The notes: a model not told the origin generated them from the sequence alone. Shown: positions 1 through 11,101, counted from the stretch's first letter. The stretch is 64,000 nt of DNA from Amoebidium appalachense (GCA_963693365.1 CAVNZM010000008.1:4154001-4218000); one strand, 5' to 3'. A program made the numbers and translations.

Positions 1-189
1 GCAGGGCTAACAACGAAATATTCGTGCTTCCGAAGCGCATAGGCTGCAAAAACCGTAGTATCCGTGCATAGGAGTAGGCAGGGCCCCTCAGGGCGGTCTC
101 CCAAAGGCTTACGACGGTGTGGCACGGTGGTTTCATAAATCTCTTCGGTGCACGATCATTGGGTTTTCGAGAGGTGCTTAAAAGTAATT

Positions 190-555
190 TCACTTTAAAA
201 ACAGTAAGGTCTCTACCAAGATTAGGCATATTGAGTGCATTTGTGTCCGAACGTGGTTTTCCGAACCTGTAAGCATGGAGACCAACCCAGGATGAGGCTC
301 GTAGGTAAGTATGGGGTTAAAAGCTATATCCCCACAGAAGCCTGCCAGGGAAAAGAAATAGGAGACGTTCGCTGCCTTTCTTAAGCTCCATGCCTTGTCA
401 TGTTTCCACATGCGTCGCATGTTTGTCACTTGGTGTATGATGATGGGGGTGATGAGGATGTAAGTGTAGATCCTGATGCCTCGGCAGGTGGACCCATCAA
501 CATAGCCCCAACACTGCAAGCTTGGCTCGAGCGTGTCGAAAAACGAGGTTCCCAT
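190..555 (-). CDS. possible small hypothetical protein
   Basis: An open frame of 121 codons starts with ATG. It contains one hydrophobic stretch (IRIYTYILITPIII, about residues 27-40) that could span a membrane, and a C-terminal hydrophobic tail. I recognise no family. It has no conserved motif and no neighbour that would explain it, and it could be an exon or a chance open frame. Confidence 0.2.
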   Translation of the reverse strand: MGTSFFDTLEPSLQCWGYVDGSTCRGIRIYTYILITPIIIHQVTNMRRMWKHDKAWSLRKAANVSYFFSLAGFCGDIAFNPILTYEPHPGLVSMLTGSENHVRTQMHSICLILVETLLFLK

Positions 556-1928
556 TTTTGCTAAGCTGCTGTAACAATATTCTTTAATCTAACCGTGGCA
601 TGTCAAGAAGTAAAAGTGATGTTGGATAGTTTGTCGATGTTTGATGCGAACGTTAATTCCGTATGTTTTAGGTGAGATGTGGCTTTCGGCCGATGTTCAT
701 CACCTGCCATCACGATTACACTTGTTTCTCTTACGTGCTAATGCGTTGATGTTTGCTTCTTTTTAACCACTAAGCTCATTCCCTCCTACCTACACGCTAC
801 TCTCCAATATTGGAGCCACTGTGCTCTATATGTGTACATAGTTTAGAAATGAACCAACCGAACGCCTCCGTCGAGCGCTAGCGAGCGGCGCAGCGCGCAA
901 AGCCGCATGCAAGAAAAAGTTTTTATCCTAGATATCTTGAGGGTGGGATAGTTAAGTTATGTCTGAAGACCACCAAGGCCCTTCATACAGTTTTAGTATA
1001 GCAATGTATCCTCTAGAGAAAAAATAAAATACTGACACAACACATTTATTGTTAGATTTACAAAAAAAAAGAAATAAAAAAATAACATATGCCTAAGTGC
1101 CGTGGTTATGTGGTTATATCCAGAATATCCCAGAGGTCAGCTTCGTAAGAATCGGACCCCCCCGGGCCTCAAGGTCCCCCCTGAGAAGTCCGGCCCCACC
1201 CGAGCCCTCCTCAAGGGGGTCACAACAGGGTATCTCCTCAAATTTGCATGAAGAACAAATTTATCTTATGATCCTCATATCCTCGCCCATAGGTAAGTAA
1301 TCCAACATGACCAACAGAAATGTAGCCATTTAAAAAAATAAACGAATAAAATATTGTTTTAGTTGTATGTATCTATAGCTATATAGATACGCAGATTTGC
1401 AAGCTATTACACTTATGGTGAAGGTGATGGTAAAAAGTACAAAAACTTGAAAATTCGCAATCTGGAGAGCACAAAGTACGAGTCACCATGGGTGTTGGGA
1501 GGTCGTTCCGTATGTGCGCCCGATTGGATTCGATGGTGACCTTTCATTGGCTGTAGATTGGTGATGTTGGTTGATACGATAACAATGGAGTACACATACA
1601 CATAAAGTCTTGAACTGAACATTGTCCATCGCTGTCCAAAAAATTCATGAAAGCTAATGATATGTCTAAACATGATACCGTGCCTCAAAATTTACGTACT
1701 TGTACGACATTTTTTTTCTCCTTTTGACTGGATTTATTCGACGGAAAGATATGCAAGTATGCACGGCATACTGAGAAGACAATAAAAACTTCACGAGATT
1801 TCTATTCATTAAATGTGGTGCATTAGCGCAAGATCATTGGATGTTTTGTTGTTGAGGAATCTAACCGATCTTTAAAAATCCCGTTTCTTGCCCTGAATAT
1901 ATCATCCGGGATATATTACGAAAAATAA
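556..1928. other. no supported gene
   Basis: AT-rich DNA with short GC-rich islands, including a small palindromic GAGCGCTAGCGAGCG stretch near 875 and a C-rich patch near 1150-1220. I see no coding exon, RNA gene or clear repeat here. Confidence 0.5.
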
Positions 1929-3257
1929 GCCACAGGCTACATGACCACCAAAATAACCGACTTCGAAAGAGCCACAGCGATGAAATAAAAAATAAAACAA
2001 CAAGTGACCAAAGGACACCAGCGGGCCATGGGCACTGGTACAAGTGCACGTGTACGCGTGAAACTAGTTTGCTCCAACTAGTCAAATGCAGCGATGATGA
2101 CCAGGCCACACTCCGCAAGAAGTCTTAGTCACTAGACATCATTACTGCTTGCCCCCCAACAGACCCCCCTCAAAACCTACCGGGGCACAGCAAGCGACAG
2201 CCCTTTAAAGAGCAATGCAGACCAAATCCGAGCGAGAAAACAATCCCCACGGGCCCGTCCCCTAGAAAACCCGCAGAAGCTGTCTCTAACTCTTTGATAA
2301 GGTGGCCTAGTTGTGGCAGGACACAGGAAAACACAACTACAGAATGCAATGCGCGCCATGCAAGCAAACCCAGTCATTGCCATACTGCTAAAGGCTGAAA
2401 ACACGGCAGCCACAAGGAAAGCACCTCGACGACCCTGAATATCACAAGATATATCAAAAGTATCTCGATTTTGACCTGAATATCAACTTGAATATCCCAG
2501 GGAAGGGATCCGACTCAGGGGAACGTGACACTGTGTGTGTGTAGACGTGCGGCCTTGCAATTGTCTATTCCTACTGCAGCTGTGAGAGTGTGGGGACATC
2601 TCCCTTCTGCGGAGTTTCTCGCTTGAGGAGTGGTTTCTTCAACATCTGGTGGCCCACTGCAACTTACGGTGACTTCTACTCGCTATCTACGCTTCTACGC
2701 GAGCTATTGGCGGTGGGCTGCTGCAACTTCTTCAACTGCTTCTGCGCTGCGTGAGTGGAGGGGTAGCTATTGGGTCGTCGAGGAGCTTTCCTTGTGGCTG
2801 CCGTGTTTTCAGCCTTCAGCAGTATGGCAATGACTGGGTTTGCTTGCATGCATTCTGTAGTTGTGTTTTCCTGTGTGTCCTGCCACAATAAGACCACCTT
2901 ATCAAGGAGTTAGAGACAGCTTCTGCGGGTTAACGTTTTCTAGGGGACGGGCCCGTGGGCCCATTGTTTTCTCGTTTGGATTTGGTCTGCATTGCTCTTT
3001 AAGGGCTGACTTGCTTGCTGTGCCCCGGTAGGTTTGAGAGGGGCCTGTTGGAGGGCAGCAGTAATGATGTCTTCTTGCGGGGTGTGGCCTGGTCATCATC
3101 GCTGCATATGACTAGTTGGAGCAAACTAGTTTCACGCATACACGTGCACTTGTACCTTTGCCCGCTGGTGTCCTTTGGTCACTTGTTGTTTTATTTTTTA
3201 TTTCATCGCTGTGGCTCTTTCGAAGTCGGTTATTTTGGTGGTCATGTAGCCTGTGGC
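1929..3257. repeat. 1.3-kb foldback (inverted-repeat) element
   Basis: The arm at 1929-2435 is repeated in inverted orientation at 2772-3257 (about 500 bp each, with small indels), around a spacer of about 336 bp. For example, GCCACAGGCTACATGACCAC at 1929 returns as its reverse complement near 3257, and the arms end at GACCC/GGGTC next to the spacer. Open frames in the arms mirror each other and are not genes. The spacer holds ATATC-rich motifs (CCTGAATATC) that recur at 48365-48450. This looks like a foldback or MITE-like element; no transposase is visible. Confidence 0.75.
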
Positions 3258-3715
3258 TGCACGTTGCCTTCATATCCACTGGACCACTGATCAATAAATC
3301 CCAGTCAAGAGAAAAAAAATATCCCGGTTTTTTGCCCTAAATATCACGAATATTATCTCTACTTTTACCCAAATAAGAAAATAAACGGGATTTTGTTCCG
3401 ATTTCCGCTATTTTTGTGAGATCCCTTCAGGGAGCATATATATACCCCAAGGTTGTCAATCAAAGAGCAATCCGAAGCAATCCGGTCGCTTTTAGACCCT
3501 TTAAATTTTAGAGGCTAAAACAAAAGATTTGGTAGTGCAGGAGGTGCAAAATATGAGTTTTCTGTAACATTTTGTTGAGTTTTTCACATATTATAACATT
3601 AAAAGCAAGGGATATATCCCGTTTTAAAGGCCGGGATTTATCGTGCCCCGAAAGATATTTATGGTGTATCATTGCTCTGCTTACACACTTTTTATTGCGT
3701 GGACACTGCCGGAGG
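3258..3715. other. no supported gene
   Basis: AT-rich spacer with several GATATATC-like motifs (for example AAGGGATATATCCCG near 3607). No gene seen. Confidence 0.45.
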
Positions 3716-3756
3716 CCCAGGCAAGGCCTCCTAAATACCACACCGGGCCGAGGCAC
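3716..3756 (+). repeat. left inverted repeat of the P-like element
   Basis: Core GGCCTCCTAAATACCACACC followed by GGGCCGAGGCAC is found reverse-complemented at 7098-7140. The outer edge (CCCAGGCAA versus CTGGGCCCAA) is imperfect. Confidence 0.6.
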
Positions 3757-3918
3757 GCAATAGACTAATACTCCAGATTACGTGTAAAGAGTAGGGTGAT
3801 CGAACACTGAAATCTTACGTGCCCCTCCGGGGTCTCCTACATCAGACTAATTTTAGTGCAAAACTTGTGCAAACATTACGCTAAACTACCAGACGCAATC
3901 ATCACTGCCTATAACTGC

Positions 3919-6513
3919 CTAAGTCTCACACAACGCACCCAGTGCGTCGTCGTTCAAAAACGAGAAAACGTCGAAGTCCTCCTCCTCGAGCACAGCCTCC
4001 ACGTCGTCGCTGGCGCTGGGGCCGTCGTCCGCGGCGTGCGCCGCCAATAAACCGGTTGATGCACCCTCGTATTTCTTGGTTTGCCGGTTTGGCTTGTTGG
4101 TTGGTGTTTTCTTTTTCGCGTTGCGTTCCTTGGTGTAGTTGTTGAGCAAAATGTTGGTCATTCTCATGGCGATGCCGTCGAGGTACTGCGCCGTGTCCTC
4201 CCCGCACTCCTCACAAGTAATGCCTCGAATTGTCTCTGTCTCCGGCCGGCTCTTGGCGTGCTGAACCGCGAGCGTGTGAACCAGCAGGCGGTGGGAGCCG
4301 GCGTGCAGAAACTTGCCCTCCAGCTCCTTGCTGGTGAGGCACTCCATCACGCGCACAGTGGTCTCCGCGACCACATAGGCCGCGTAGGAGGGAGTAGAAA
4401 GCCCCCCACGGTCGATGGCCTCCAGGTATGACGTGTCGATGACGTCCGGCCCAAGCTGGGCTCTGACGCTGGCTGGGATCTCCACCACCAGGCGGCGGCT
4501 GCTGAACAAGCGCCCACGGCACTGCTTGCAGCTGCAGCCCCGCCCCGTCTTGAAGCAGGCATAGCCGGCGAGAAAGACGACCACGCTCTTGTTGGGGACG
4601 GTGATGGCAGCCAACAGAGCGCCAATGCTGGAGAAGGGCTGCAGCAGAACGTCCAGTTCCACGGCAGGCTTGGCCAGCAGGGTAGTCTCGTTGAACTTGA
4701 CGGCCTGCTTGAGAGTGCTGATGCCCACGGCCTTGCCCGTGCCCCGGCGGAACGTGAAGAGGTTGATGAGCCGGATGCGCCGCTCAGACTCAAGCACCTG
4801 TTCAATATCACACCTTCCGTTAGCTTGGCATTATCCTGATTTACAACTGTGCAGATGAAGAGCACCGCACAGACCATAAATAGTTGCCAGCTGCAGCCGG
4901 CTGATTTGGGTGTTTGCAAGTTAATGCAATGCTTGTGTCGGTAAGGAGGGGATCTGGGAAATGGAGGTGGAAAAGGGAGGGGGGTGAAGGGGGGGGGGGG
5001 GGGGGGGGAGGATTACTTCTTTTGGCATTTGGTGTTTAAAGAAGGAAGGTGGGGGTAAGCCTTCTAGGATCCGAAAAAAAAGGAGGGGGGGGGGGGGGGG
5101 GGGGGAAGAGAGAGTAGGGGAAAAGGGAGGGGGTGGGGGGGTGGATGGTGGTGGTGTTGGTGGTGTTGGTTGGGAACGAGGGGGAGGGGGGAGGGGGAGG
5201 GACTCTTAAAAATTGTCTCAGAAAAAAAGGAGTGGGGGGAGGAGGAAGGGGGGGGGGGGGGGGGGAGAACAAGGGTGGAGGGAAGAGGCTACCTGGCGGG
5301 TGGAAATGTGGTAATTGCCTCCGTTCATTTCCCTGTAGTGTCCAAACCGACCCTCCAACTGGTCGGTCATAATCTTGCCCAGAAGAACGTAGACCCAGTT
5401 GAGGTCGTCCTTTAGATACTCCACAAGGGCTATCTGCAAACATTTAAAACCCGAGTGTTAAGGATAGTTTCCCAAAAAAAAAGGTGGCCCAGAGTGCATA
5501 ACCAACGTGCTTATCGAAGCACAAAGGTTGAGTGCACGGGTGCCCACTGATCACACAATGGCCCAGCATAAAACGGGAAAGGGGGGGGGGGGGGGGGGGG
5601 GGCGAGAAGGGAGGGTGTGTGGGGGGGGGAGGGGGGGGGGAATAGAGAGAGAGCGTGTGTGTGAGAGAGAGGGGGGGAGGGAGAGGGGGGGGGGGGAGAG
5701 AGGGGGGGGGGGGGGGGGGAGAGGAGAGAGAGAGAGAGAGAGCTAGAGAGAGAGAGCTCGAACCATGATCAACACTGCAGCAGGCCATTGCAAAACAGTA
5801 TGCATGAGGACTACTGTATGAGAGGAGGGGGGGGGGGGGGGGGGGACAAACACAGACGGTGTGTGCACAACAGGCACTGCAGAAAGGTTATGATCAACAG
5901 TTACCACTGCCCCCACAAAGGGAAAGGGCACCCCGCCGGGAAATGACGGGGTAACTGTTGTCAGCAGTACCGCTTGTATGCTTTCACTGCTCGCTTGTGT
6001 GACTTGCCAGAGCCCCAGCGTGCCTACGCTATTTAGACGGTCTAAGAAGTTGTCGCACAACTCGCTGAACGAGTGTATGGTGTCAAGTTGTTCTAGCCGG
6101 GCCTTCTCAGCCTCTTCCTGGAGCTTTGCTCGTTTGTTTTGCTCTTCTCGTCTATCCTCTGGGTTTCTCCTGGGTGTCTTTTCCTCTATAACTATATTCA
6201 GTTCTGTGTTGAAAATGCAAGGAATCTGATTCTCTTTGCACCTCGGGTGGGAATGTTTAATAAACCGAGATATATCTGTTTTAGGATCTTTGTAGTCAAA
6301 ACCTAGGTCAAGTTGTTCGGGCCTAAAATGTTTGATACAAATACCTATACAGCTTGTGTTACTATTTACCGTTAAGTCTTGGCGTTTGCAGAAACTGACC
6401 CACTTGTGAAAACGCTCCGGCTCTTTAGTTTTGTTAGGAAAAGCAAAACAAGATGCACTCTCGTTCCCTTTGTAATTAGTTGTGCAGCCGTAGACAGCAC
6501 AAGATCTTGGCAT
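3919..6513 (-). pseudogene. THAP-domain P-element-type transposase, catalytic core missing
   Basis: The first exon starts at ATG 6513 (MPRSCAVYGC) and encodes a THAP zinc finger: C5, C10, C59 and H62 (CIKHF), the C2CH pattern of THAP domains. A charged coiled-coil stretch (EEQNKRAKLQEEAEKARLEQ) and a low-complexity tail follow. Exon 5433-5293 (acceptor TTTGCAG, donor GTAGCC) encodes DQLEGRFGHYREMNGGNY, a motif typical of the C-terminal part of P-element/THAP9 transposases. It joins in phase to exon 4797-3919 (acceptor GAACAG), which begins VLESERRIRLINLF and contains a CSCKQC cysteine cluster and GGLSTPS. Only about 300 bp of G-rich intron separates the THAP exon from these, so there is no room for the roughly 400-residue DDE/RNase-H catalytic domain. 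Introns carry long G runs. Confidence 0.65.
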
Positions 6514-7097
6514 CTGCGTAGCGGCTGGGCGTGGCCAAAGTGGCACTGCCCAGCCTTTTTTATATATAATGCAGGAGCACTTCACGTAAAGTGGTGGCAA
6601 AGAAATAGTTACTTTTCCATGTGTAGCAGCAACACAAGCGGCCGGCACACAGCCCCCTAGATCACAACGAGAGATCGATGGGGATTGATGAAATAATTGT
6701 ACTTACGTCAACTTAAAGTCTTAACCCCTTAAAATAACTCCCTAAAATATTTTAAACGCCAAAAAAAACGGCATAAACCATTTAAATGTTACATAAATGA
6801 GCGCTTTGATGTATTTGTTATTTCATAAAGCTATTAAAACAGACTAGATACTAATATTGTTGGTTTTGCCTTATCCTTAATGTTGGTACCCCACAATTTC
6901 CCGAGTATACAAAGAACACCAAAAGCCCGCCATTTGCTGTATTGTCCAATCAATAAATGGCAGTCAAAAACCTCCTATCCAATCGAAATCGCCTTTACTG
7001 GGTTTCGCGCGTTCCTCAGTTGGCCAATCATTTCGCTGATCTCGGCTGGAAGCTAACCCTACTCTTGATGACGTCACCTCTCATATGTGACGACCCC

Positions 7098-7140
7098 GTG
7101 CCTCGGCCCGGTGTGGTATTTAGGAGGCCTTGGGCCCAGG
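7098..7140 (-). repeat. right inverted repeat of the P-like element
   Basis: GTGCCTCGGCCCGGTGTGG followed by TATTTAGGAGGCC is the reverse complement of the copy at 3716-3756. Confidence 0.6.
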
Positions 7141-7203
7141 TGCACATTCGACGGCCTACTGCGTTTTCCAGCACAGCCAATCAAATGCAGCCAGTGACAT
7201 ATG

Positions 7204-7413
7204 TGTGACGTAGATATACATCGAGTCACCCCAGACACGGAAGCCCCCCAGATCAATAAACATCACGATGTAAATGGGGCTTCCGGGACCTGGCGTCCTC
7301 AGTCTTTTCCTTGTCCAAAACTTATTTCTTGTCAACGAAGCTGTGACCATCCCTCCCCCATCCGACTTTCATCCGTGTTCAAATTCATATTCCCATCACA
7401 TTTCGATGTCGCA
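7204..7413 (+). repeat. 5' LTR
   Basis: Starts TGTGACGTAGATATACATCG and ends TTTCGATGTCGCA. It contains AATAAA (in GATCAATAAACATC), a possible polyadenylation signal, inside a hairpin formed by GGAAGCCCC and GGGGCTTCC. Confidence 0.85.
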
Positions 7414-7423
7414 TGGTAGCAGA
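7414..7423 (+). other. primer-binding site
   Basis: TGGTAGCAGA lies directly after the CA end of the left LTR. This is the sequence commonly used for tRNA priming in LTR elements. Confidence 0.75.
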
Positions 7424-8267
7424 AAAGGAAGGTCTCCCTCGGGGGTAACCAGGAAAACACGCTTCCACACGCGCGCTCTGCTAGCATGCTACGATAGCTC
7501 ATTTTTACGGACGGATGGTCACAGCAGTCCACGGATAACTACGGATACACGAGGATGCATTTGCTTACTTATTCGGACGTCGCCCCGCAATGAGGCCATT
7601 TTTTTGCAACAGCCATATCATTTTTCATATTGTAGCACACACAACTCGGTTTTCGCACCAGCCCATTTCTCATGAGCGCATCATCTTTTCCCATTTTCCA
7701 CACACGACCACACAGTGATCGGCAAGTTTTGATCCTGATACTTTGTGCGTATAAGCAAAGCACGAGAAACGCCACCCCCGTATGCTGCTAATCCCGCATA
7801 ATGGGTGCCGGCCAGACACTAAGCCCAGCACACGTTTGCCGGAGGGTGTGAGTCTCGGGCTTTGCTTATGCCCACACAATGGTTAAGATCACTACCTGAC
7901 GATCACTAGAGTCGTGTGTTTTCCTTCAGTCTGAACAGCCGTCGTTTGCGAAAACTACGTGTATATACCCAATCACGATATATTTCAACATGTACATCCG
8001 GAAGATCTATGTCTGCCTCTCACTCTTGCTCGCCTCTGCTTACATTTTTTGCTTTTGTGTTGTGTACCCACGTGAGGTCATCCTCAGAGGCACTGCAGCC
8101 CGCCCACGTGTGGTTAGGGGATGGCTTGGAGGTTTGCCTGTCCCTGACATACACTGTGACGCCCCCCCTACCCCTAGTATGCATCCACATGCTTATATGT
8201 TTGCACCCACGTACTAGCCTTATCCATGTGTGAGGACACACACTATCCTTCTCTTGTGCGCTTAACA

Positions 8268-8477
8268 TGTGACGTAGATATACATCGAGTCACCCCAGAC
8301 ACGGAAGCCCCCCAGATCAATAAACATCACGATGTAAATGGGGCTTCCGGGACCTGGCGTCCTCAGTCTTTTCCTTGTCCAAAACTTATTTCTTGTCAAC
8401 GAAGCTGTGACCATCCCTCCCCCATCCGACTTTCATCCGTGTTCAAATTCATATTCCCATCACATTTCGATGTCGCA
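8268..8477 (+). repeat. 3' LTR
   Basis: Same 210-bp sequence as 7204-7413, followed by the TATG target duplication. Confidence 0.85.
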
Positions 8478-8481
8478 TATG

Positions 8482-9030
8482 TACATGCTAGGCAACAATG
8501 ACTCGCCATCGTAGTATCTGACACCCCTATTACATATTATGGGTAAGCAGAGGCTAGCATCGGTAGCTCCGAAAGAAAGTTAAGGCACCGGATCACAATA
8601 TCATACTGCAGCATTGATAAGATGATCTAGGATAGTCATCCTAAAACGGATATATTGAGGAAGAGAGGAAGAAAAGAGAATAAAACCGCCAATAACCTCC
8701 GGTTCTAATACATTAGCTAACAGGTTGCATTTATTGATAGATATGCAGCCGCGAGTAAACCGCCCCCCACACATATTACACATTACGAGCAGGAGACACC
8801 AGAAACCGATTACACCGCCAAGCCATAATCATCTTTGCGTTTTTACACCACACCACATTATGAATAAACGAATCTATGTATGAACGAGACTCTCTAATTA
8901 GCCGTATCCGCCATATAGGCTACTAGACACGTAGTTGGTGTTTTTGCGGTCCTAACACCGGAAGGGACTCAACACGTAGAGTAAAAAGATATCTATCAGC
9001 CATAGACTTGCTTCATATTCACACTATGAT
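8482..9030. other. no supported gene
   Basis: AT-rich DNA between the LTR element and the LINE fragment. I see no exon or repeat. Confidence 0.5.
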
Positions 9031-9611
9031 CTAGCCGTACCTCTGGTGGGGTCGCCAGCCATTCCACATAACGCTCGGCAATGGGCAGAGACGATGGGGA
9101 AGGGAAGAGGTAGAGGGGCGAGTCCGGCGGGGATGCGTGTAGCCGGAAGAGCGGGTGGTCCGGGGCACAAACGGACAGGCGGGTGATGTGCTCGTGAAAG
9201 TTAAGGCTAATTCGTGTACGCGTTGTGATGGTGGTGTGAGTGCGTAGAGAGAATCAAAATTTAAAAGGCGTCTAGGGATAGGTGTGGAAAGACCAGTGAG
9301 AAACGTACAACAAGTTGTGTATATGGAAATCATCTATTGATTTGAGGACATTAGTAACAGTATCAGGGGGTGCCATAGCTAGTAAGGGCAACCCGTATTC
9401 AGACAAAGGGAGAATATATGTGCGAAATATACTAAGACGATTGTATAGGTGGACAGTATGAGAAAGAGTAGCAAGATACACATCCCTAAATAACCGAAGA
9501 CACCTGCCTGCACTCTCCACCCGACGGTCGATCATCCGTTTGAAACATATGCCCCATTCGTCCACCGGAATCCCCAAATACTTGTATTCGATTGGGCGAG
9601 GGAGGGGACTG
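9031..9611 (-). pseudogene. LINE reverse transcriptase, C-terminal fragment
   Basis: Read on the minus strand from 9611, the frame gives SPLPRPIEYKYLGIPVDEWG, with the YLGI motif found after the catalytic core of non-LTR reverse transcriptases. It continues with SAGRCLRLFRDVYLATLS and ILPLSEYGLPLLA, typical of the thumb region, then shifts frame near 9300. It lacks the catalytic FADD box. That box lies on the same strand at 47559-48375, so the two pieces look like one LINE split by the 37.6-kb unit between them. Confidence 0.75.
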
Positions 9612-10210
9612 TTGCTTCATTCTGATTGGTTGTCACACCACGGGGTTTCCCGATTGTTCTTCGAATGACAGTTTCTATCACTATCAGACAGTTCTCCGAT
9701 ATTAGAACAGAAAACGGTCTCTACCCAGATGGCCAGATGGCCAGGTCAAATTCAGTGTGTGAAAAAGGTGGATAAAACGGGAGCCAAAATGATCTGGCCA
9801 TCTGGCCATGTGGCCATGGAATCTCTATATCTAAAAATAGCTGGCACTGCGCCGGGGCGTGGTTCCGGGAGGCAGGGGAGCAGGGGAGGCACGTGAGCAC
9901 TCACTGGCACTGCGCCGGGGCGTGGTTCCGGGAGGCAGGGGAGGCAGGGGAGCACTCACTGGCACTGCGCCGGGGCGTGGTTCCGGGAGGCAGGGGAGGC
10001 ACACGTGCAGGGGAGGCAGGGGAGCAGGGGAGACTGGGGGGCCACTCACGGGGGATAAATGTTGTGTATGCATATGGCCATGGTCACGTGTACTAAGAGA
10101 CTCCACTGGGGGCGTGGTTCCGGGAGGCAGGGGGGGGGGGGGGGGGGGGGGGGGAGGGGGAGGCAGGGGGGGGTGGGGGGGACAAATGTTGTGTGTGCAT
10201 ATGTATGTTG
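9612..10210 (+). repeat. left terminal inverted repeat (~600 bp)
   Basis: Matches 46564-47170 in inverted orientation. From the outside in, it has a CCAAT-like box (TCTGATTGGTTGTCAC), a palindromic block built from GATGGCCAGATGGCCAG and CTGGCCATCTGGCCATG (about 9728-9830), about three tandem units starting GGCACTGCGCCGGGGCGTGG (9842-10010), then a G-run and GACAAATGTTGTGTGTGCAT. The copies differ by small indels in the tandem block and G-run. Confidence 0.9.
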
Positions 10211-10324
10211 GTTGTGCGGCTGTTTGCGTAATAAAGGCAGAAGCCACGACACTGGGGGTGTGGTTCCGGGCAGCAGGGGGGGCAGGGGGGAGGGGGGTGA
10301 CAAGGAGGAACAGGGTTGGTTTTT

Positions 10325-10762
10325 TTATTTGGGCTTGTGCTTATGGCAATGGGTCGTAGATTTCACCCTGTTTTTGCAGGGATTGCCAGCCTTGGTTTTG
10401 CCCTGGTAGTACCCATTTTCCCTGCCCACACCCACTGCCGCAGCTACAACCGGTGGCTGTGGTGCACCCATGGGTGGATCCGGAGTGGAAACAGTTGGCA
10501 CGGGTACCCCGGTGCGCTCGGTGCGAGGGCGCTGCATTTCTGCGACTGTAAAGGCGGCCAGGAGGTCGTCCAGCAGGAGGTTTGCATGAGCATAGTCCCC
10601 GGCCTTGTGGGGGTGGAGGATGTTGATGGTGTTGTCGCTGTAGAGGAGGACACCGGTGGCAGGGGCAAAGCATACCCAGGGCTTGAAAATTCGGCATCTG
10701 GAGAGAGGGGTACTGGTAAAACACAAGAGCAACACGGCATCAAGAGTTTGTACCACAGGCAA
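10325..10762 (-). CDS. hypothetical protein with small C-terminal Cys/His motif
   Basis: An open frame of about 145 codons without an early ATG; it opens after a TGA near 10780, so it may begin at a non-ATG codon or be an exon. The body contains GVLLYSDNTINILHPHKAGD and a hydrophobic-helical LLLDDLLAAFTVAEM, then a Pro-rich linker. The C-terminus YQGKTKAGNPCKNRVK followed by HCHKHK resembles the short Cys/His motif (C..GTKxGxPCxN...C..H) seen in many large-DNA-virus and algal proteins. Function unknown. The other strand is also open here, but its composition is less protein-like. Confidence 0.4.
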   Translation of the reverse strand: MPVVQTLDAVLLLCFTSTPLSRCRIFKPWVCFAPATGVLLYSDNTINILHPHKAGDYAHANLLLDDLLAAFTVAEMQRPRTERTGVPVPTVSTPDPPMGAPQPPVVAAAVGVGRENGYYQGKTKAGNPCKNRVKSTTHCHKHKPK

Positions 10763-10828
10763 GATCTCAGAAGGTCACTTTTGGGGTGTAACACGTCGGA
10801 TACTGAAAGTTTTGTGAGGTACACGTAC

Positions 10829-11101
10829 ATGTTCGACAGCACGGTCACCACAGGCATTCTTTATGTGATATCTATATGCAGTGTCATTGCAAATATACAC
10901 TGGTACAATTTAATGAAGTCCGAACCGAATGCTAGAGAGAAAGTGGACAAAATGTATCTGGTGTACGTCAGCGCTGCTATTGTCCTCACATGTTTATTGG
11001 TTACACCATTGATGTATGCAGTCATATACTATTTCAATAAGAAGACGGGTGCTGCGGAGTACGACACCACTCTGAGACAAACAAGTCACTCGGACTTTTA
11101 A
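10829..11101 (+). CDS. small two-helix membrane protein
   Basis: Ninety codons from ATG 10829. Residues about 5-23 (TVTTGILYVISICSVIANI) and about 44-65 (YVSAAIVLTCLLVTPLMYAV) are two strong membrane segments joined by a charged loop, followed by a short polar tail ending in SHSDF. The frame is open further upstream, but the membrane part begins at this ATG. No family recognised. Small membrane proteins of this shape are common in large DNA viruses, which is inference only. It is divergent from the gene at 10325-10762. Confidence 0.45.
   Translation: MFDSTVTTGILYVISICSVIANIHWYNLMKSEPNAREKVDKMYLVYVSAAIVLTCLLVTPLMYAVIYYFNKKTGAAEYDTTLRQTSHSDF

Larger units (their letters stand above)
3716..7140 (-). 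mobile_element. P-element-like DNA transposon relic
   Basis: A segment of about 3.4 kb is bounded by an inverted repeat of roughly 40 bp (3716-3756 and 7098-7140) and contains minus-strand exons of a THAP-type transposase (3919-6513). P-family elements are known to have short terminal inverted repeats and a THAP DNA-binding domain at the transposase N-terminus, which matches this layout. The catalytic RNase-H-like exons are missing, so the copy is probably an internally deleted, non-autonomous relic. I could not resolve an 8-bp target duplication, so the exact ends are tentative. Confidence 0.55.
7204..8477 (+). mobile_element. miniature LTR retrotransposon (TRIM-like)
   Basis: Two 210-bp direct repeats (7204-7413 and 8268-8477) that appear identical begin TG and end CA, as LTRs do. 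The base after the left LTR starts TGGTAGCAGA, the usual primer-binding-site sequence matching a tRNA 3' end. A TATG duplication flanks the element (7200-7203 and 8478-8481). The 854-bp interior has no retroviral coding region, so this is a non-autonomous element mobilised by a partner. A clear polypurine tract before the right LTR was not found. Near-identity of the LTRs implies a recent insertion. Confidence 0.85.

Noticed and set aside
10316-10828. Plus-strand frame upstream of the small membrane protein
   Set aside because: Low-complexity, no ATG with support, and the opposite strand reads as a more protein-like sequence; only 10829-11101 is kept.
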